The notes beneath the pieces are model-generated. The model worked only from the letters and a program-made list of their open reading frames with translations. It did not search any database and was not told the DNA's origin. A stretch of DNA of 64,000 bases. Source: Lophius americanus. Its lineage: Eukaryota > Chordata > Actinopteri > Lophiiformes > Lophiidae. The position numbers and the translations under genes were made by a program. How positions within the stretch are numbered: the first letter of the stretch is position 1; each line of letters starts with the position of its first letter. Shown here one piece after another: positions 23,348 through 34,760 of this stretch. The DNA is taken from assembly GCA_037951165.1 (NCBI GenBank), contig JBBDHG010000014.1, positions 5,858,001-5,922,000 on the forward strand, in the 5' to 3' direction.

Positions 23348-24063
23348 CAGTGTGAAACACGAACACTGTGACACACTCCCACTGTAAAACACTCCCACTG
23401 TGAAACCCAAAGCAGGCTGGTTTCACAGTAGGCGCTAGAGCCAGTTTAAAAAAAAAAAAAAAAAATCTAACAATGTGAAAACTACCACTGTGAATCACTC
23501 CCAATGTGAAACCCAACTACTTTGGAACACTGAAACTATGAAATACTAAAACTGCTAAGCACCAAAACTGTGAAACCCACCTACTATGAAAACCGCCTAC
23601 TGTTAAACACTATCACTGTAAAAAACTAACACTCTGAAATACTAACACTGTGAAAAATTCCCACTCTGAAACCCACCTACTGTGAAGATCACCCACTGGT
23701 AAACACTTACACTGTGAAATACTAACACTGTGAAATACTAGGTCTGTGAAACACTCCCACTGTGAAACACTCCCATTGTGAAATATTAAAACTATAAAAC
23801 ACTAAAACTGTTAAACACTAAAACAGTGAAACACTCCCCTTGGTAAAACTCCCTATCTGAAACCAACCTAACCCTGTGAAATACTAACCCTGTGAAATAC
23901 TAATACTGTGAAATACTAACACTGTGAAATACTAACTCTGTGAAATACTAATACTCTGAAATACTAACACTGTAAAATACATAAAACTGTAATATACTAA
24001 CAGTGTGAAATACTAAAACTGTGAAACATTCCCACTGTAAAACACTAACACTGTGAACCACTA
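23348..24063. repeat. 16-bp minisatellite array
   Basis: About 700 bases built from a 16-base unit of type actgtgaaatactaac, with variants ending cactccc, cccaccta and actaaaa. Roughly 40 degenerate units can be followed. An 18-base A-run interrupts it at 23448-23465. Units near 23870-24000 are most alike, suggesting more recent homogenisation there. Confidence 0.9.
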
Positions 24064-24180
24064 AAGATGGGCTTACACTATACGACTTTTGAGTCGTGGC
24101 CATTTCATTCCAACTCACACTTTACTAATCAAATATTTGCCGGAGCTCACAATTAGTGTGTTCACACTGTACGACCCGTC
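24064..24180 (+). repeat. Repeat family B terminal piece, copy 2
   Basis: Starts gatgggcttacactatacga then cttttgagtcgtggcc and runs to cacactgtacgacccgtcc. Collinear with the reverse complement of 14230-14348. The flanking taa and tta trinucleotides would suit a 3-bp TWA target site, as in PIF/Harbinger elements, but this is only suggestive. Confidence 0.55.
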
Positions 24181-24793
24181 CTGCTCCTACACTCTGTTGT
24201 TGCTATTTCCAATTGTTAATAAAATTTTGTTTGAAAGCGCAGAGGCAGAAAAAAATGTCCTTCTTTAGCAACATGCTAACAAGACAGAAACGACCTGTCT
24301 TGAATATTTTTTGCCATCCTGTGTGCCTAAACTTCTTTTATTTTTTAATATAGCTGGCGGAACTGGACTAACAAGTGTCTAGCACGCCGCTGGTCTTTTT
24401 TTTTATGAGACTTGGAGGTAAGCAAGCTACGTTTGACTGTATAGAGTGTTAACTTTAAAGCAAGCACCGTTCTGACAGGTGTTAACCTCTTGCATTCGCC
24501 CTTTCTAATTCGACACAAACTGCACTTACTACTTTGTGGCTATTTATCCCTTATTATTTTTATTGTTACTACACATCGTATCACCAAGACAACTCAGACG
24601 CTCCGCCACTTCTCACAGTCACAGCGATAAAAGAGGGCGCTGAGGTCAGCCGATCGAGTCGAGGACCCGCCAAAATTTCTGACTTGCCAGAAAACCTTTA
24701 GATCATCCGATCGCTGTAGGGGGGCTGCTTGGCATTGGTGTTGCTGGACCGGTGTGACTACATTGGCATACAAATATGACTGCTTTTTTGGAT
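24181..24793. other. Probable interior of family B/D element
   Basis: No assignable frame. CpG-richer than its surroundings around 24600-24760. A 67-codon minus-strand frame at 24594-24797 has no known motif. Confidence 0.3.
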
Positions 24794-25112
24794 TCACCCG
24801 CTTTTTTGACCGCTGTGGACGGTGATCACGTTGGAAGAGAAAGTTAAGTACCTACCACATCCTTACTCTTATTAACGCTGAATGTAAGATGTTAATGCTA
24901 TCAGGTTAGCTGCTAGGCTGTTAGTTTCAGACTACAACTAGCCACATAGCAGTGACTCTGCTGAAACTGATCGCATTTTAATTAATCATAAAAAATGTAT
25001 GATAAAAAGATGTTTATCTTTACATTTAGCCTGACAGCTGATGTTCTGAAACTCACCTGCTCGGTGCTCCAGAGCATCTGTGAGGAGACTGTCATGTAAA
25101 CTTTAAATGTCC
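24794..25112 (+). repeat. Repeat family D, copy 2
   Basis: Collinear with 20714-21046. It lacks about 24 bases present there between gaggagac and tcatgtaaac, consistent with a small deletion. Confidence 0.65.
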
Positions 25113-25611
25113 TGTTTGGGAATTATAACATTAAAGCTTTCATAATGCTGTACTGCAAACAGAGCTTTATTGTTATCAATTGTAAACTTTAACAGCCACT
25201 AGAACGATATTTGACTGCCTACTTAACAGAGGGAGTGAACTGTTGAAGCACCACTGCACATTTTTTTGATTCAATATTTTCTGTTTTGGTACTCCAATAC
25301 ACCTATACTTTAAGTATTGTGTAATGTTTCTATAAATTAAGAATATCATAGCAGACCTGTTCATTAGTGATCTTACAAGATTCTTTTACAAGAACTACAA
25401 TGTCACAATACTATAAAAGTATGCAATGCTAAGTAAATTTGTTCAATTAAATTTTCCCAAAAAAATCTTGGCACCTCATTTTGGTGTTTTTTCTCCAGCT
25501 GTGCTGGAAGAATGTCTCTTCTGTTTTCTCCAGATATCGCAGCAGCTCCTTGTTATCGTTCATTCTATTTTCTGTGTACAAGAATGAGAAATAACATTTA
25601 AAAATACATCC
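25113..25611. other. Unassigned, one exon-like minus block
   Basis: On the minus strand 25490-25570 reads MNDNKELLRYLEKTEETFF with QHSWRKNTK after it, opening at an ATG. It could be a short transposon exon. No family was recognised. Confidence 0.25.
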
Positions 25612-26135
25612 ATGTATGACAGAACTGCATGATATATGGATGTACTTTAAAGTATACTATGGTATGACCACATTTTATCTGATACTGTATGATTATAACC
25701 CACACTGTAATCACTACTTAGACAGTAAGACACTATATAATCCAACACTACTGTTTTCAACACTTCTACCTCTATACTGCAATATAATACTCTTTACCTG
25801 ATGCTGTATTATCTCCTAAACCATAATCATTACTTATATAATATGCAATCAAACACTGTTTTCTATTTGGGTCCCTTGTCTAACCGTAAACTACAATATT
25901 CTTTACCTGATACTGTATAATATTCCAAACTGTAATCAGTACCTATTTGATACTATACATCTAACACTATTCTATATTATGTTAAATTTATATATACTAT
26001 ACAAGAATATATTACTCTTTAACTCTTTACCTGATACTGTATTAAATCCCACACTGTAATCAGTAAATATAGTACTGGATACGATACAATCTGGCAATAT
26101 TCTATTTTACACTTCATCTAAATCCCCACCCTAGT
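25612..26135. repeat. Diverged tandem array, unit about 117 bp
   Basis: The phrase ctgatrctgtat followed by accaca/aaactgtaatcagta recurs at 25679, 25798, 25907 and 26031, giving spacings of 119, 109 and 124 bases. Between these anchors each unit carries atactatacaatc/caacactattct words. Four diverged units, possibly with a partial one in front. Confidence 0.65.
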
Positions 26136-26181
26136 TAAGCTGTTTTAATTATTATTAGCGTATTTTATTGCAGGGTATTTA

Positions 26182-26670
26182 TCAGTGCAATCTGAATAAC
26201 TTTATTTTAAAGAATGAATCTGAACCGGTCTTGTTCCTGTGCTGAAGACGGTTGAGCTCAGCTTCATGTTGGTTTGATGAGCCGCATTCCAGTGGTAGCT
26301 TCATCTCTACATCATGGCAGGCGACATCTATAAACAACAAGAAAATTAACACAACAATAATTTTACAAGATAATCTGTCCATCACACATTTTACACTCTG
26401 AAGCTGATGTGAAATCAGGAGTAAAGACTCGTTAGGTGAGACTCTGGTCAAGTTAGCAGGTAATCCCCTGACATGAGATACTGTTAGCTGGAGGCTAATT
26501 GCTGATAAGCTAACATTATCGAAACCATATAAGCTACTGTTTTCAAAAAGATGGTAAATGTGGAAAATAAAATTTACCAGGTTCTGTTGATCTTTGGAGT
26601 CTTTTATCATACACCATCGTCTCTTGTTGTTGCTGAGCTCACGTTCCCTCGGAAGCCAGTCTTTCATCAA
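26182..26670 (-). CDS. Unidentified 162-codon open frame
   Basis: The longest uninterrupted minus-strand frame in this region, opening MMKDWLPRERELSNNKRRWC. A hydrophobic segment IIVVLIFLLFID lies around residues 105-116, followed by ELNRLQHRNKTGSD. No family was recognised and no upstream signal was identified. It lies between repeats of families D and E, so it may be an exon of a transposon or simply chance. Length alone is weak evidence in AT-rich DNA. Confidence 0.2.
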   Translation of the reverse strand: MMKDWLPRERELSNNKRRWCMIKDSKDQQNLVNFIFHIYHLFENSSLYGFDNVSLSAISLQLTVSHVRGLPANLTRVSPNESLLLISHQLQSVKCVMDRLSCKIIVVLIFLLFIDVACHDVEMKLPLECGSSNQHEAELNRLQHRNKTGSDSFFKIKLFRLH

Positions 26671-26864
26671 GAACCTGGTTTAAAACTTTAAATATGGGTT
26701 TCAGTTTGTGTCGCATCATTCCGCGTTGCGGGTTGTCACGATATGGTCTCTGTGCTCATTTCCAAAACTTTTGATTGTCCTTCATTTGTTATTGATCGAT
26801 TTGGTCCACCCGTACTCCACTGATGAGATGTTGCGCTGTGTTTGCTTTTTTTTTACCAAAATAC

Positions 26865-26990
26865 AGAATGAGATAAGATGCTTGGCTTTCACCTCCACGA
26901 CCACCGCTGCTTTAATTCACATCCACCATGATTTTTTCACTATAACAGTTTCTAATTAATCTAGTAGACACTGCGCTCTGTCGCAAAAAG
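26865..26990 (-). repeat. Repeat family E, copy 1 (inverted)
   Basis: The reverse complement (gagcgcagtgtctactaga, then atcatggtggatgtgaatta, aagcagcggtggtcgtggag, gtgaaagcc) matches 29078-29190. The two copies form an inverted pair with about 2.1 kb between them. Confidence 0.65.
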
Positions 26991-27599
26991 GTATGGTTTG
27001 CTGCAATAACCCTGCCTCTGGGTCCCCGACATCACAGCTCCTGCTTCTGGACCAGCTTGCTTTGGAATCGCGAATAACACCAGTTTTCCTTTTACGGAAA
27101 CGGCCCTTTCTGCAGTTGAAACCCTAAGAACTGGTTCCAAATTAGGCTCTGGCTAATTAAGCTCTGGCTAGGGACTGCTGCGGTGGGACGGATAAGGCCT
27201 ATCTATTTTGCAGAGAGACTTGGAAGTACGCTACTGTTTCAGTTTATACTATAGCTAGCACCGCTTGCTGATCTTTCATTGTCCTGAACTACCCTTTGAC
27301 TTTGGCTTTGCTTTTGTGAAACAGGTGTATTTGCAGAGTCTGACCATAGAATTGCCTTGGACAATGTCCTGCTTTATGTCCCGCTGACTGAAACATTGCC
27401 TAACACTAATGTTATGATGCCTTACATTTCAATGGTGAGGCCTATCCACTAAGAATAGAACTGATATAGCCATACCCCTTTCGCAACCTCACCATAAGAC
27501 AACGCATCTAGAATTACTGTTTGTCCAGGGTGCATAGAGTGGATGAAAAACATTGTCCAATGAAGCTGATAAGTATTCCAAAATAAAATAAAAATATCT
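26991..27599. other. Unassigned stretch
   Basis: Contains a short local duplication (aggctctggctaattaa, then gctctggctagg) near 27147-27170. Nothing else was recognised. Confidence 0.35.
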
Positions 27600-27880
27600 C
27601 TTCATGTAGTTTTTTCATCGTGTGTTTAGTATTTTCGATTTTCTGTTTTGGAATTTGCTTGTTTTTGGATTCTGCCTCTGTTTTCTGGATTTGGATTGTT
27701 TGGTTAATTGGACTGATATTTCTTTTTACCCCTGTCTGTTTATGGGCTTTGGATTCTGGACATTTATTAATTCACCAAATTGCACCTACTCTGTCCCTGC
27801 CTCTGCCATTGTGTGTCTGTAACTGGTTCTTCAACTCTGCTCTTGCTTCAGTTCCTAAGAATATACACTATACTTTTGAA
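27600..27880 (+). repeat. Retroelement 3'-tail or LTR-like sequence
   Basis: A T- and G-rich stretch with gttttctggatttgg, ctgtctgttt, ctgcctctgcc and ctgtaactggttcttc words, like the 3' ends or LTRs of fish retroelements. The apparent frames at 27620-27910 are hydrophobic by composition only. Confidence 0.35.
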
Positions 27881-28890
27881 AAGCATCAACAAATGAACCA
27901 GGGAAAATAACATTATATTATGACAAAGCCTTTATATAAGTTAATTAAACCTGGACATAAGCCACTGTTTACATTTTTGTGTTGAATCTGCTAAAATGGT
28001 CTCCCCTATGTAACTTATTGACTGAACAGCTTACTTTGTGACGCATTACACAACTAACATCTGCTCTATAATAGCTGAGTTGTCTGAGGATGCAGAGACA
28101 CATCACACATCTTTTTAACTGGCTCACTACCTTGAAAAATGTAAACATGGACTCTTGAGGTGTGCATGTTGACCCAGCGGCAGACATTTAAGAGTTCTTA
28201 AGGAACAGAACTTGAGTTCTTGTTCTTGTCTTATGACATATAAAAGCTATAAAGAAAGAGCTGGATAAAATTATTAACTGTTTCCTAAACATTTAAAATA
28301 GCTCACAGTGTATTTCACAAACAATGCAATGTAAAGAAAAGATTCTGCGAAAACAATAAATTAAATTTGTTTTATTTTAAGACTTGAACATGTAAAAATA
28401 GACTAGAATAGAATAAGAGTACATTGAGCTGGCAAACCTTCACAAACAATAAAATCCTCAGTTCAACACTTAAATAGGAAATAAAAATTACAGAGTTCCT
28501 TTTAATTCATTATTGTGCTTAAATCTGGTCGAAACTATGCAAAAATTTAGATTGAGGCCTCAAGTGTCATCTACAGTATAAACATTGCACTTTAATGTGT
28601 AAGATATTTGCAAAAGCGGTTCATGATTCCTGAGGTCTAATGGAGAGTACATGTGTGGCACCACTTAGAAATACTCTTCTTCTGTATTCTTTATTGTCCA
28701 AGAACTGGCGTAGCTCGTGTCCCACTTGCTTGCTAAATGTGTCCTCATAGTCAGTTTTGGACAATGGGGTTTATACTGAAGCAAGGACTGTTTGGTCAAA
28801 TCTATCTTATTGGCATGGAGTATTTTGTTCTCTTTTTAAAATTCTTCATTCTTTTCTTCTTTTTGACAACGCAAACGGAAAAACACAGGG
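27881..28890. other. Unassigned stretch
   Basis: No motif, repeat end or tandem structure recognised. Confidence 0.4.
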
Positions 28891-29190
28891 GCTCACCGAC
28901 CTTAAGTCGGTCCTACAGTGTGAGCACTCTTGCCGTGCACCACAATGTGATCATATCGTGTATGGTACAGTGGAAGCCCAGCTTCAGTGTCTATGTTCAA
29001 GGGGTTCCGTTCTAACGCAGCGGTCTCTGTGCCGTAGCCGAGCTAGAGCTTGGGTCGCCATGTTTGACAATCTTTAACGAGAGAGCGCAGCTTCTACTAG
29101 AAAAATAAGAAAACTGTAACGTTATATTGAAAAAACTAATGGTGGACGTGAATTAAAGCAGAGGTGGTCGTGGAGGTGAAAGCCCGAGTG
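28891..29190 (+). repeat. Family B-like end and repeat family E, copy 2
   Basis: 28903-28930 contains cttaagtcggtcctacagtg, a diverged version of the family B terminus. 29078-29190 is the plus-strand partner of 26865-26990 (gagcgcagcttctactaga, aatggtggacgtgaattaaa, gcagaggtggtcgtggaggt). Confidence 0.5.
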
Positions 29191-29399
29191 TCTCATCGTC
29201 AAACCTTCTTGTAACCACTTCTCCGAAGGCTTTGTATTCTCGCAGTAGTGCAATATTGGAAAAACAAAAAGATGGACTTTACTCTGCATGACTTTGTAGG
29301 GCAAAATATTTTGTGGAAACCAATGGAGCCGATTGCTTCAGTCCATCTCATTAAATTCAGCCATCCCTTTCTAAAAAAGACATGAAGTTTTAAAGTACT

Positions 29400-29482
29400 T
29401 AACAATAATAATAATTTTTAAAAATCAATAGTCTCTAGGGACTATTTGATTTTCATTCAATAATCATTGCCCATCCCAATCC
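29400..29482 (-). mobile_element. hAT-like terminal fragment
   Basis: Ends in aatcattgcccatccc, the reverse complement of the gggatgggcaatgatt type terminus found on some vertebrate hAT elements. A quasi-palindrome (aatcaatagtc / gactatttgatt) precedes it. The partner end was not found. Confidence 0.4.
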
Positions 29483-32400
29483 TAAAGCCATACAAGCATA
29501 ATGCACCAAATTCTTTAATTAAAAATATCAATATAATATCCATGCAAATCAATTGGACACAAGTTGCTTTCGATGTAAAAGTAAACCTAAAATTCAGATT
29601 TTGTTAAGATAAGACTCGACTTCAATTTGGTGTGGGTAGCTAATTTAAATATATCTATAATTTAAATATTCAGAAAAGTTGTTGTTGAAGTTTTAACACA
29701 GAAATGTTTTCTACACCACCTGCATCTCCCCTGTACTGTCCTGTCCAGTTATACAGCCACATTACAGCTTGTTATTAGCCATGAAATACCTTTATAGGAT
29801 TATATATTTACCTTAAGTCATCCTGTATGTTGTGTCCAGGCCTCAAGTAACACTTTCTTTACAGGCGGAAAAAAACGCAGCAACAAACAAACATTAATAT
29901 TGATGGGAGGCAAGTTGTCAATTTAATGGTAAGCTTAGGATTGATATGATTGAGGAACATTATAAAATATGTTAAATCTTCAAAGATATGTTATGCAGAG
30001 GTGACACAAACCTACGTCGTTGTTCATTAGCAGTTGCTCATACTAGCACAGCAATGGTAAGCTAAGCAAGCATCAGCTTAGTAATAGAACTATTACCTTA
30101 GAACATTTATCACGATCTCCTCTCCATCCTTTCTAATATTGTGCGACAAACCACTGCAAATATCATTTTTCTGCTTAGTCGGCAGAAGGACCCTCCTTTT
30201 TTTGAAATGAAATATTCAACGGAGCCCCTCCGCTGACATTGAAGAAAAAAAATGTTGTCTTTGCCACGACATAATAAGATGTTATGCCTCATCAGTAGTT
30301 GTTTATGTTGCCTGCCCCTTTCGACATCTTTTGCCTGCATTTACATCAGTAAAGAAACATTGTTATCATCTGTGTTCTGGAGTCGTGCTTTTTGGTCCAA
30401 ACTGTTGTCCCAGCCTGATACACCGTACAATGTGTTGACGACAACCTAAAGCCAGCTGTGGTTAGCGGCTGGGAGGCTGTAAACTTAAAACTTAATTTTC
30501 CTAGGATCGTACTCACTTCTGACACCATTTTCTATTGGCCATCTAAATATAGCATTGTATTACATGCACATGTGTAGGAGGCAAAACCCATACGCACCTA
30601 AAATGTTATCTTAGGTACTTTACAAAGTTGTTCTCCGTGAAACCCCAAACACATTACAAAGGTTCCTACACTTCTAAAACTTGGCTACAAGAGATACATT
30701 TTTTTTCTTCAAATGTCACCAGAAGGGATCCATAATATCTAGATTATAACTACAATATTTAACTCATCCTCGTGTTACACATACGTGGATTAAACATACA
30801 AATATTACACAATTCTTTCCAAAAACACAGCCAAGTACATTCAATATATCGCACTACTTTGAAGCTTACTGATGTTAGTTCGACCTAGGGCTGGGTGAAT
30901 CTGGCTAAAATGTGAATCATCTTTCTCACCATTCAGTCTACATAATATAGCCCTTTGTTATGGACAAGAGAAATTAGAAAGCACCATGCACTGTCTGTGT
31001 GCAACATACCTGGATGGATGAGGGCACTAACGAGTTAACTCCCACAGCTATATAGCGCACTAGAGAGCACCTCACCGAATCAGAGAGACTAGTGACGCAG
31101 TCCGACCGACCCGTACCTGGCATGTCTTCTGTTCTTTATGTCAGAACCCAACCTGAGTTTGACGCAGTTAATACCAACTGAATTTCTATGCTGTCACAAA
31201 GTTGTTTTTACCATGGTTAAGGCTTGTCTGTTTACTGTCGGAAGAGTAAATAGAACAATAGAAAACCACTGTTTGTGACTCAGAGCTCTTAAAGCTGGTG
31301 TTTTAAAATGTCAAAACAAACATCCCACACTGTCATTAGCAGTTATAAATGTACTGAAATTGGAGTCTCACCATTGAATAGCTGCTTCATTAAACTCTAC
31401 ATCCACAATTAAGTCAAAATCCCAATCTCCCTGCATAGTTTTCGGTAGTTTTAAACGTTCCCGAAGACAAGTTTTGTATGACGTCTACAATGGTTTAAGC
31501 TCTGCTTCTAAATGAAAATTTACCAGCTCATTCTGCGTTCATGGGCGCATTGATCTGTCACCTAGAAACAATACTGAAAAATAACTTAGGCCGATGGAGA
31601 CACAGAGACAATAAATTCCTTTTTTTCTTTTTTATTGTTACACTGGGTTTTCACTGAGATGTCAAATTGGCTATTGTGACTGAATCCGATTTTGCCTATT
31701 TCTGATGTGAGCCAAGCCTGACATTGGCTACAGAGACTACTGACCAAGCTCAGCTTGAGTCTGGCAGGCAATTTTTTATTGTATGAAGCCAGTCAGACCG
31801 TACCCGACTGGTATCGGTAGGGTGTCCAGGCGTCACTGTGCACTTCCTCCATGTACTTACATTCGAGAGATGAGTAAACTTTGTGATGTGATAAATGAAG
31901 TGCCAGAAAGAGAAAACATACAAGCTAGGTGACGTGAAGAAGGTTAGAAACAGAAGAAGTGATAAGAAATAACCACTTCTCCTTCTTTTTGAACTATGGG
32001 ATGTTTTTTTGCCTGGCTTCTCAGCCCCGAACCATAGTAAGGAGACCTCCTAGGAGGCACTGTGTTAGTGCCTACAATATTTTTTACAGCCAGGATAAAT
32101 ACACAGCCTTACTACTGAGTAGCTACAGGTGACAACAAATGTCAATTTGCACATTTGTAATGCTCCACGTCACAGATACACAATACCAGTATGGCCATCC
32201 TCTTAAAGGGCCAGACCTGATTTGTCATACCAGAAGCAGCTAAGCTAGTGAATTTTGCTGCAGCTTATATTAAGAATTGAAGATTGCATATGTCTGATTT
32301 GAGATAGCAATCTTTTTACGATTTATCGCAGATCCTAGCGTGACTTAACACTAGAATTAGTGCCAATGCTTTGGTTCATTTAGAAAAAAAAAATTAAACA

Positions 32401-33805
32401 CTTTAACTTATCCAGGTGGATGATTTTGTAGTTAGGATAATATATTGTTTTGCCACATATTTGATTTTATCTTGCATTTTGCTTACCTTGTTTCTGAGTT
32501 GGAGAGTTTGCTGCTTCACCAGCGAAACAAAATCAAGTCTAAATGGCAAATTCTGGATGAGATATTGATGTCATAACCTCAGACGTACAATGCCAAAGGG
32601 AGACTAACTGACATTATCCCTGAAATAAGTACAGCAAATTAGCAACGTTTAAAGTTGAATGAAACTCATTAAAAATATTATATTTCTTCAGCTACCACTC
32701 AAAGCGACTCTTTACAGTGTATAACCATGATCGTTGGCTTCCATCCAGGTGACCTCTCAAGGATATTTTTCTGCTAAATAGTTTTTCTGCATTCAAATTC
32801 TCTCCATGTGTTTTTTTTTTGTTTCTTACATATTTTGGGAAAATCTTAAGGATTCTCATTACAAATATTTGAGGCGTGAATCCACTGAGGTTGACATGCA
32901 TGTGTGTTTTGTTGTGTGAAGAAAGTCGACTTGATTAGTTCTGCGTTGCTGTGTTGTCTCTTTGGTCTAGAAAGTGGAAAGATTTTGAATTCCAGTAAAT
33001 GCACCCATGGGAGTTCTGGATTGCTGCTGGCTCTGAAACACATCTGAGTGAGGCTTTCATTTCCTTATTTTGGGGTGATAGATCTTGTTGCCTTTTATAT
33101 CCTATTTCGTGGTGAAAAAGTGATAACCCGACCAAGTCATGTCTCCCCCTTTTATGTCTTCCAGAGGTTTGGGGATATTTTGGGACTTCTGTCTTAAAGG
33201 GATGCCAAACGCTACAGGAGTATCTGATTTGGCATCAATGGGGGAGTTGCTGATTCTGGAGTCTGGCCTGCAGTGGTTCTTAATTTATTAATGATGTTCT
33301 ATACAAGTTACTTAAGGCACTGATCACACCATGTACTGCAAAACTTGACTTACATTTCCTCTGCATATATTTCTGAGTAGGTTATTGCGTGCCCAATCAA
33401 TTCCACACTATGGAAACTTATTGTACTCTTTTTTGTGTTTCTTGGCTCCTATAAAAGCTTTCTTTTTAGATTACTTCAAGTGCTTTTTTGGGTTTGAAGA
33501 TGAGGTTGTAGAAGATCAGGATAGAGGTGAGGATAAAGTATCATAGGATTCCTAAACATGCATGTCAAAGGGATCATTCATACTAGTTCTTCAAATGGTT
33601 AGATCCAAATCACACTTATAAAATTGTAACAATTTTTACACATATCATTGTATATTGTTATTGCAGCCCAACAATCATGGTAGCAGCCGATGTGCAATAA
33701 GTGTCTCATGAATACTTGAAAATTCCAACCAGTACAAGAATTATAATAATACTCATGAGAATAACTCCTTAATTAGATATATATACCTGCAAGGGAGGAT
33801 AGCTT
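29483..33805. other. Long unassigned, decayed region
   Basis: No reading frame, tandem array or repeat end could be assigned with confidence. At about 30887 the word tagggctgggtgaatc resembles a hAT-type terminus, but no opposite end was found. Confidence 0.35.
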
Positions 33806-33849
33806 TCAGGTGAGGAAATATGTCACTTCTTCAGTTCTATTCATCTGTC

Positions 33850-33965
33850 GCTCCAAATTCTCTTTTAGAAAGTCCAGTTCTTGTTTATCATTGTTATGGC
33901 TCCTTCTTCCACAAGGGTCCGGGTCGGGGCACAGCCTGGAAAATGCTGATTTTACTAGAAAAACA
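33850..33965 (-). other. Exon-like block, unknown
   Basis: Minus strand, after a tctagtaaaatcag acceptor-like context: SRLCPDPDPCGRRSHNNDKQ, then ELDFLKENLERQMNRTEE, then a GT. A Cys/Pro-rich start followed by a short heptad-like stretch. I cannot name a protein, and no neighbouring exon was found. Confidence 0.2.
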
Positions 33966-34049
33966 ACAATGGCTGGGACTGTACTGTAAGAATAAATTCT
34001 CAATCAAGTTTAGTCATATTGAAAAGAGAGGGATGTTTTTAACAAACAA

Positions 34050-34760
34050 AGTAATTATATCCCCAAACGGTCGGGGCTGTTATGAAATCGTCATTGTGTC
34101 TGCCGCTGCCACCGCAGATCCTTGGTGTTAAAGTGATAACTTATAAAAAAAATTGATGAATCATTTTTAAATGTTATACCAATATAAAGCTTAGAGCAAG
34201 GAAAAACTGGAGTAATTTTTTGGAAAGGTCGGTTGTATGTTTCCAACACTAGAGGGAGTTTTTTCTCCATATGATTTCGGCCATCGTTTCTCAACCGATG
34301 GTCCTATTTTAACTAAATTTGGTACATATAAATCAATTTGAGGTCAACGGTATTTTACTTTGATAGTTTTTAAACTATCAAAGCAAATAGATAGCTTTTT
34401 ATGGAAAAACACTCTTTTATGGAAATAATTTCCAAACCATCGGTCCAAATCAGTCCATATTCAGAGACCTACCATGTTATTATTACATTATATTCACCAA
34501 GAGGAGCTTTTTTACGAAAGACACTGTTTTCAAAACATACCTCGAAAAGTATTTCAAGGATCGTTTTCAAACTTGGCTTTCAAACCCCATAGACTTGAGT
34601 GCGAAGAAGAACTGCATTCATTTAGGGAAAGATGGGTTGTATATTTCTGACACTAGGAGGAGCTTTACCTCGTCGTTATGGGGCCTTAATGTCTCAACAA
34701 TTGATCTGATTTAGTCCAAATTTGGTGCATATGAATTGAGTAGAGGAGATCTACTTTGTT
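34050..34760 (+). repeat. Repeat family A, copy 2
   Basis: Starts aattatatccccaaacggtc and gttatgaaatcgtcattgtg, then gccgctgccaccgcagatcc, gttaaagtgataactt, ggaaaggtcggttgtatgtt, ggtcctattttaactaaatt and tggtacatat. The later part repeats this vocabulary (gggaaagatgggttgtatat, gatttagtccaaatttggtg), so the interior looks internally duplicated. A perfect 12-bp-arm hairpin (ctttgatagttt / aaactatcaaag) sits at 34358-34383. Confidence 0.6.

Noticed and set aside
23348..24063. Possible CRISPR-like array (short repeats with variable stretches between)
   Set aside because: The period is a simple 16 bp with no unique spacers of constant length and no cas genes; it is a degenerate eukaryotic minisatellite.
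30887..31850. hAT element starting tagggctgggtgaatc
   Set aside because: Only one end-like word was found, with no opposite terminus, no target duplication and no transposase text, so it is not annotated as an element.
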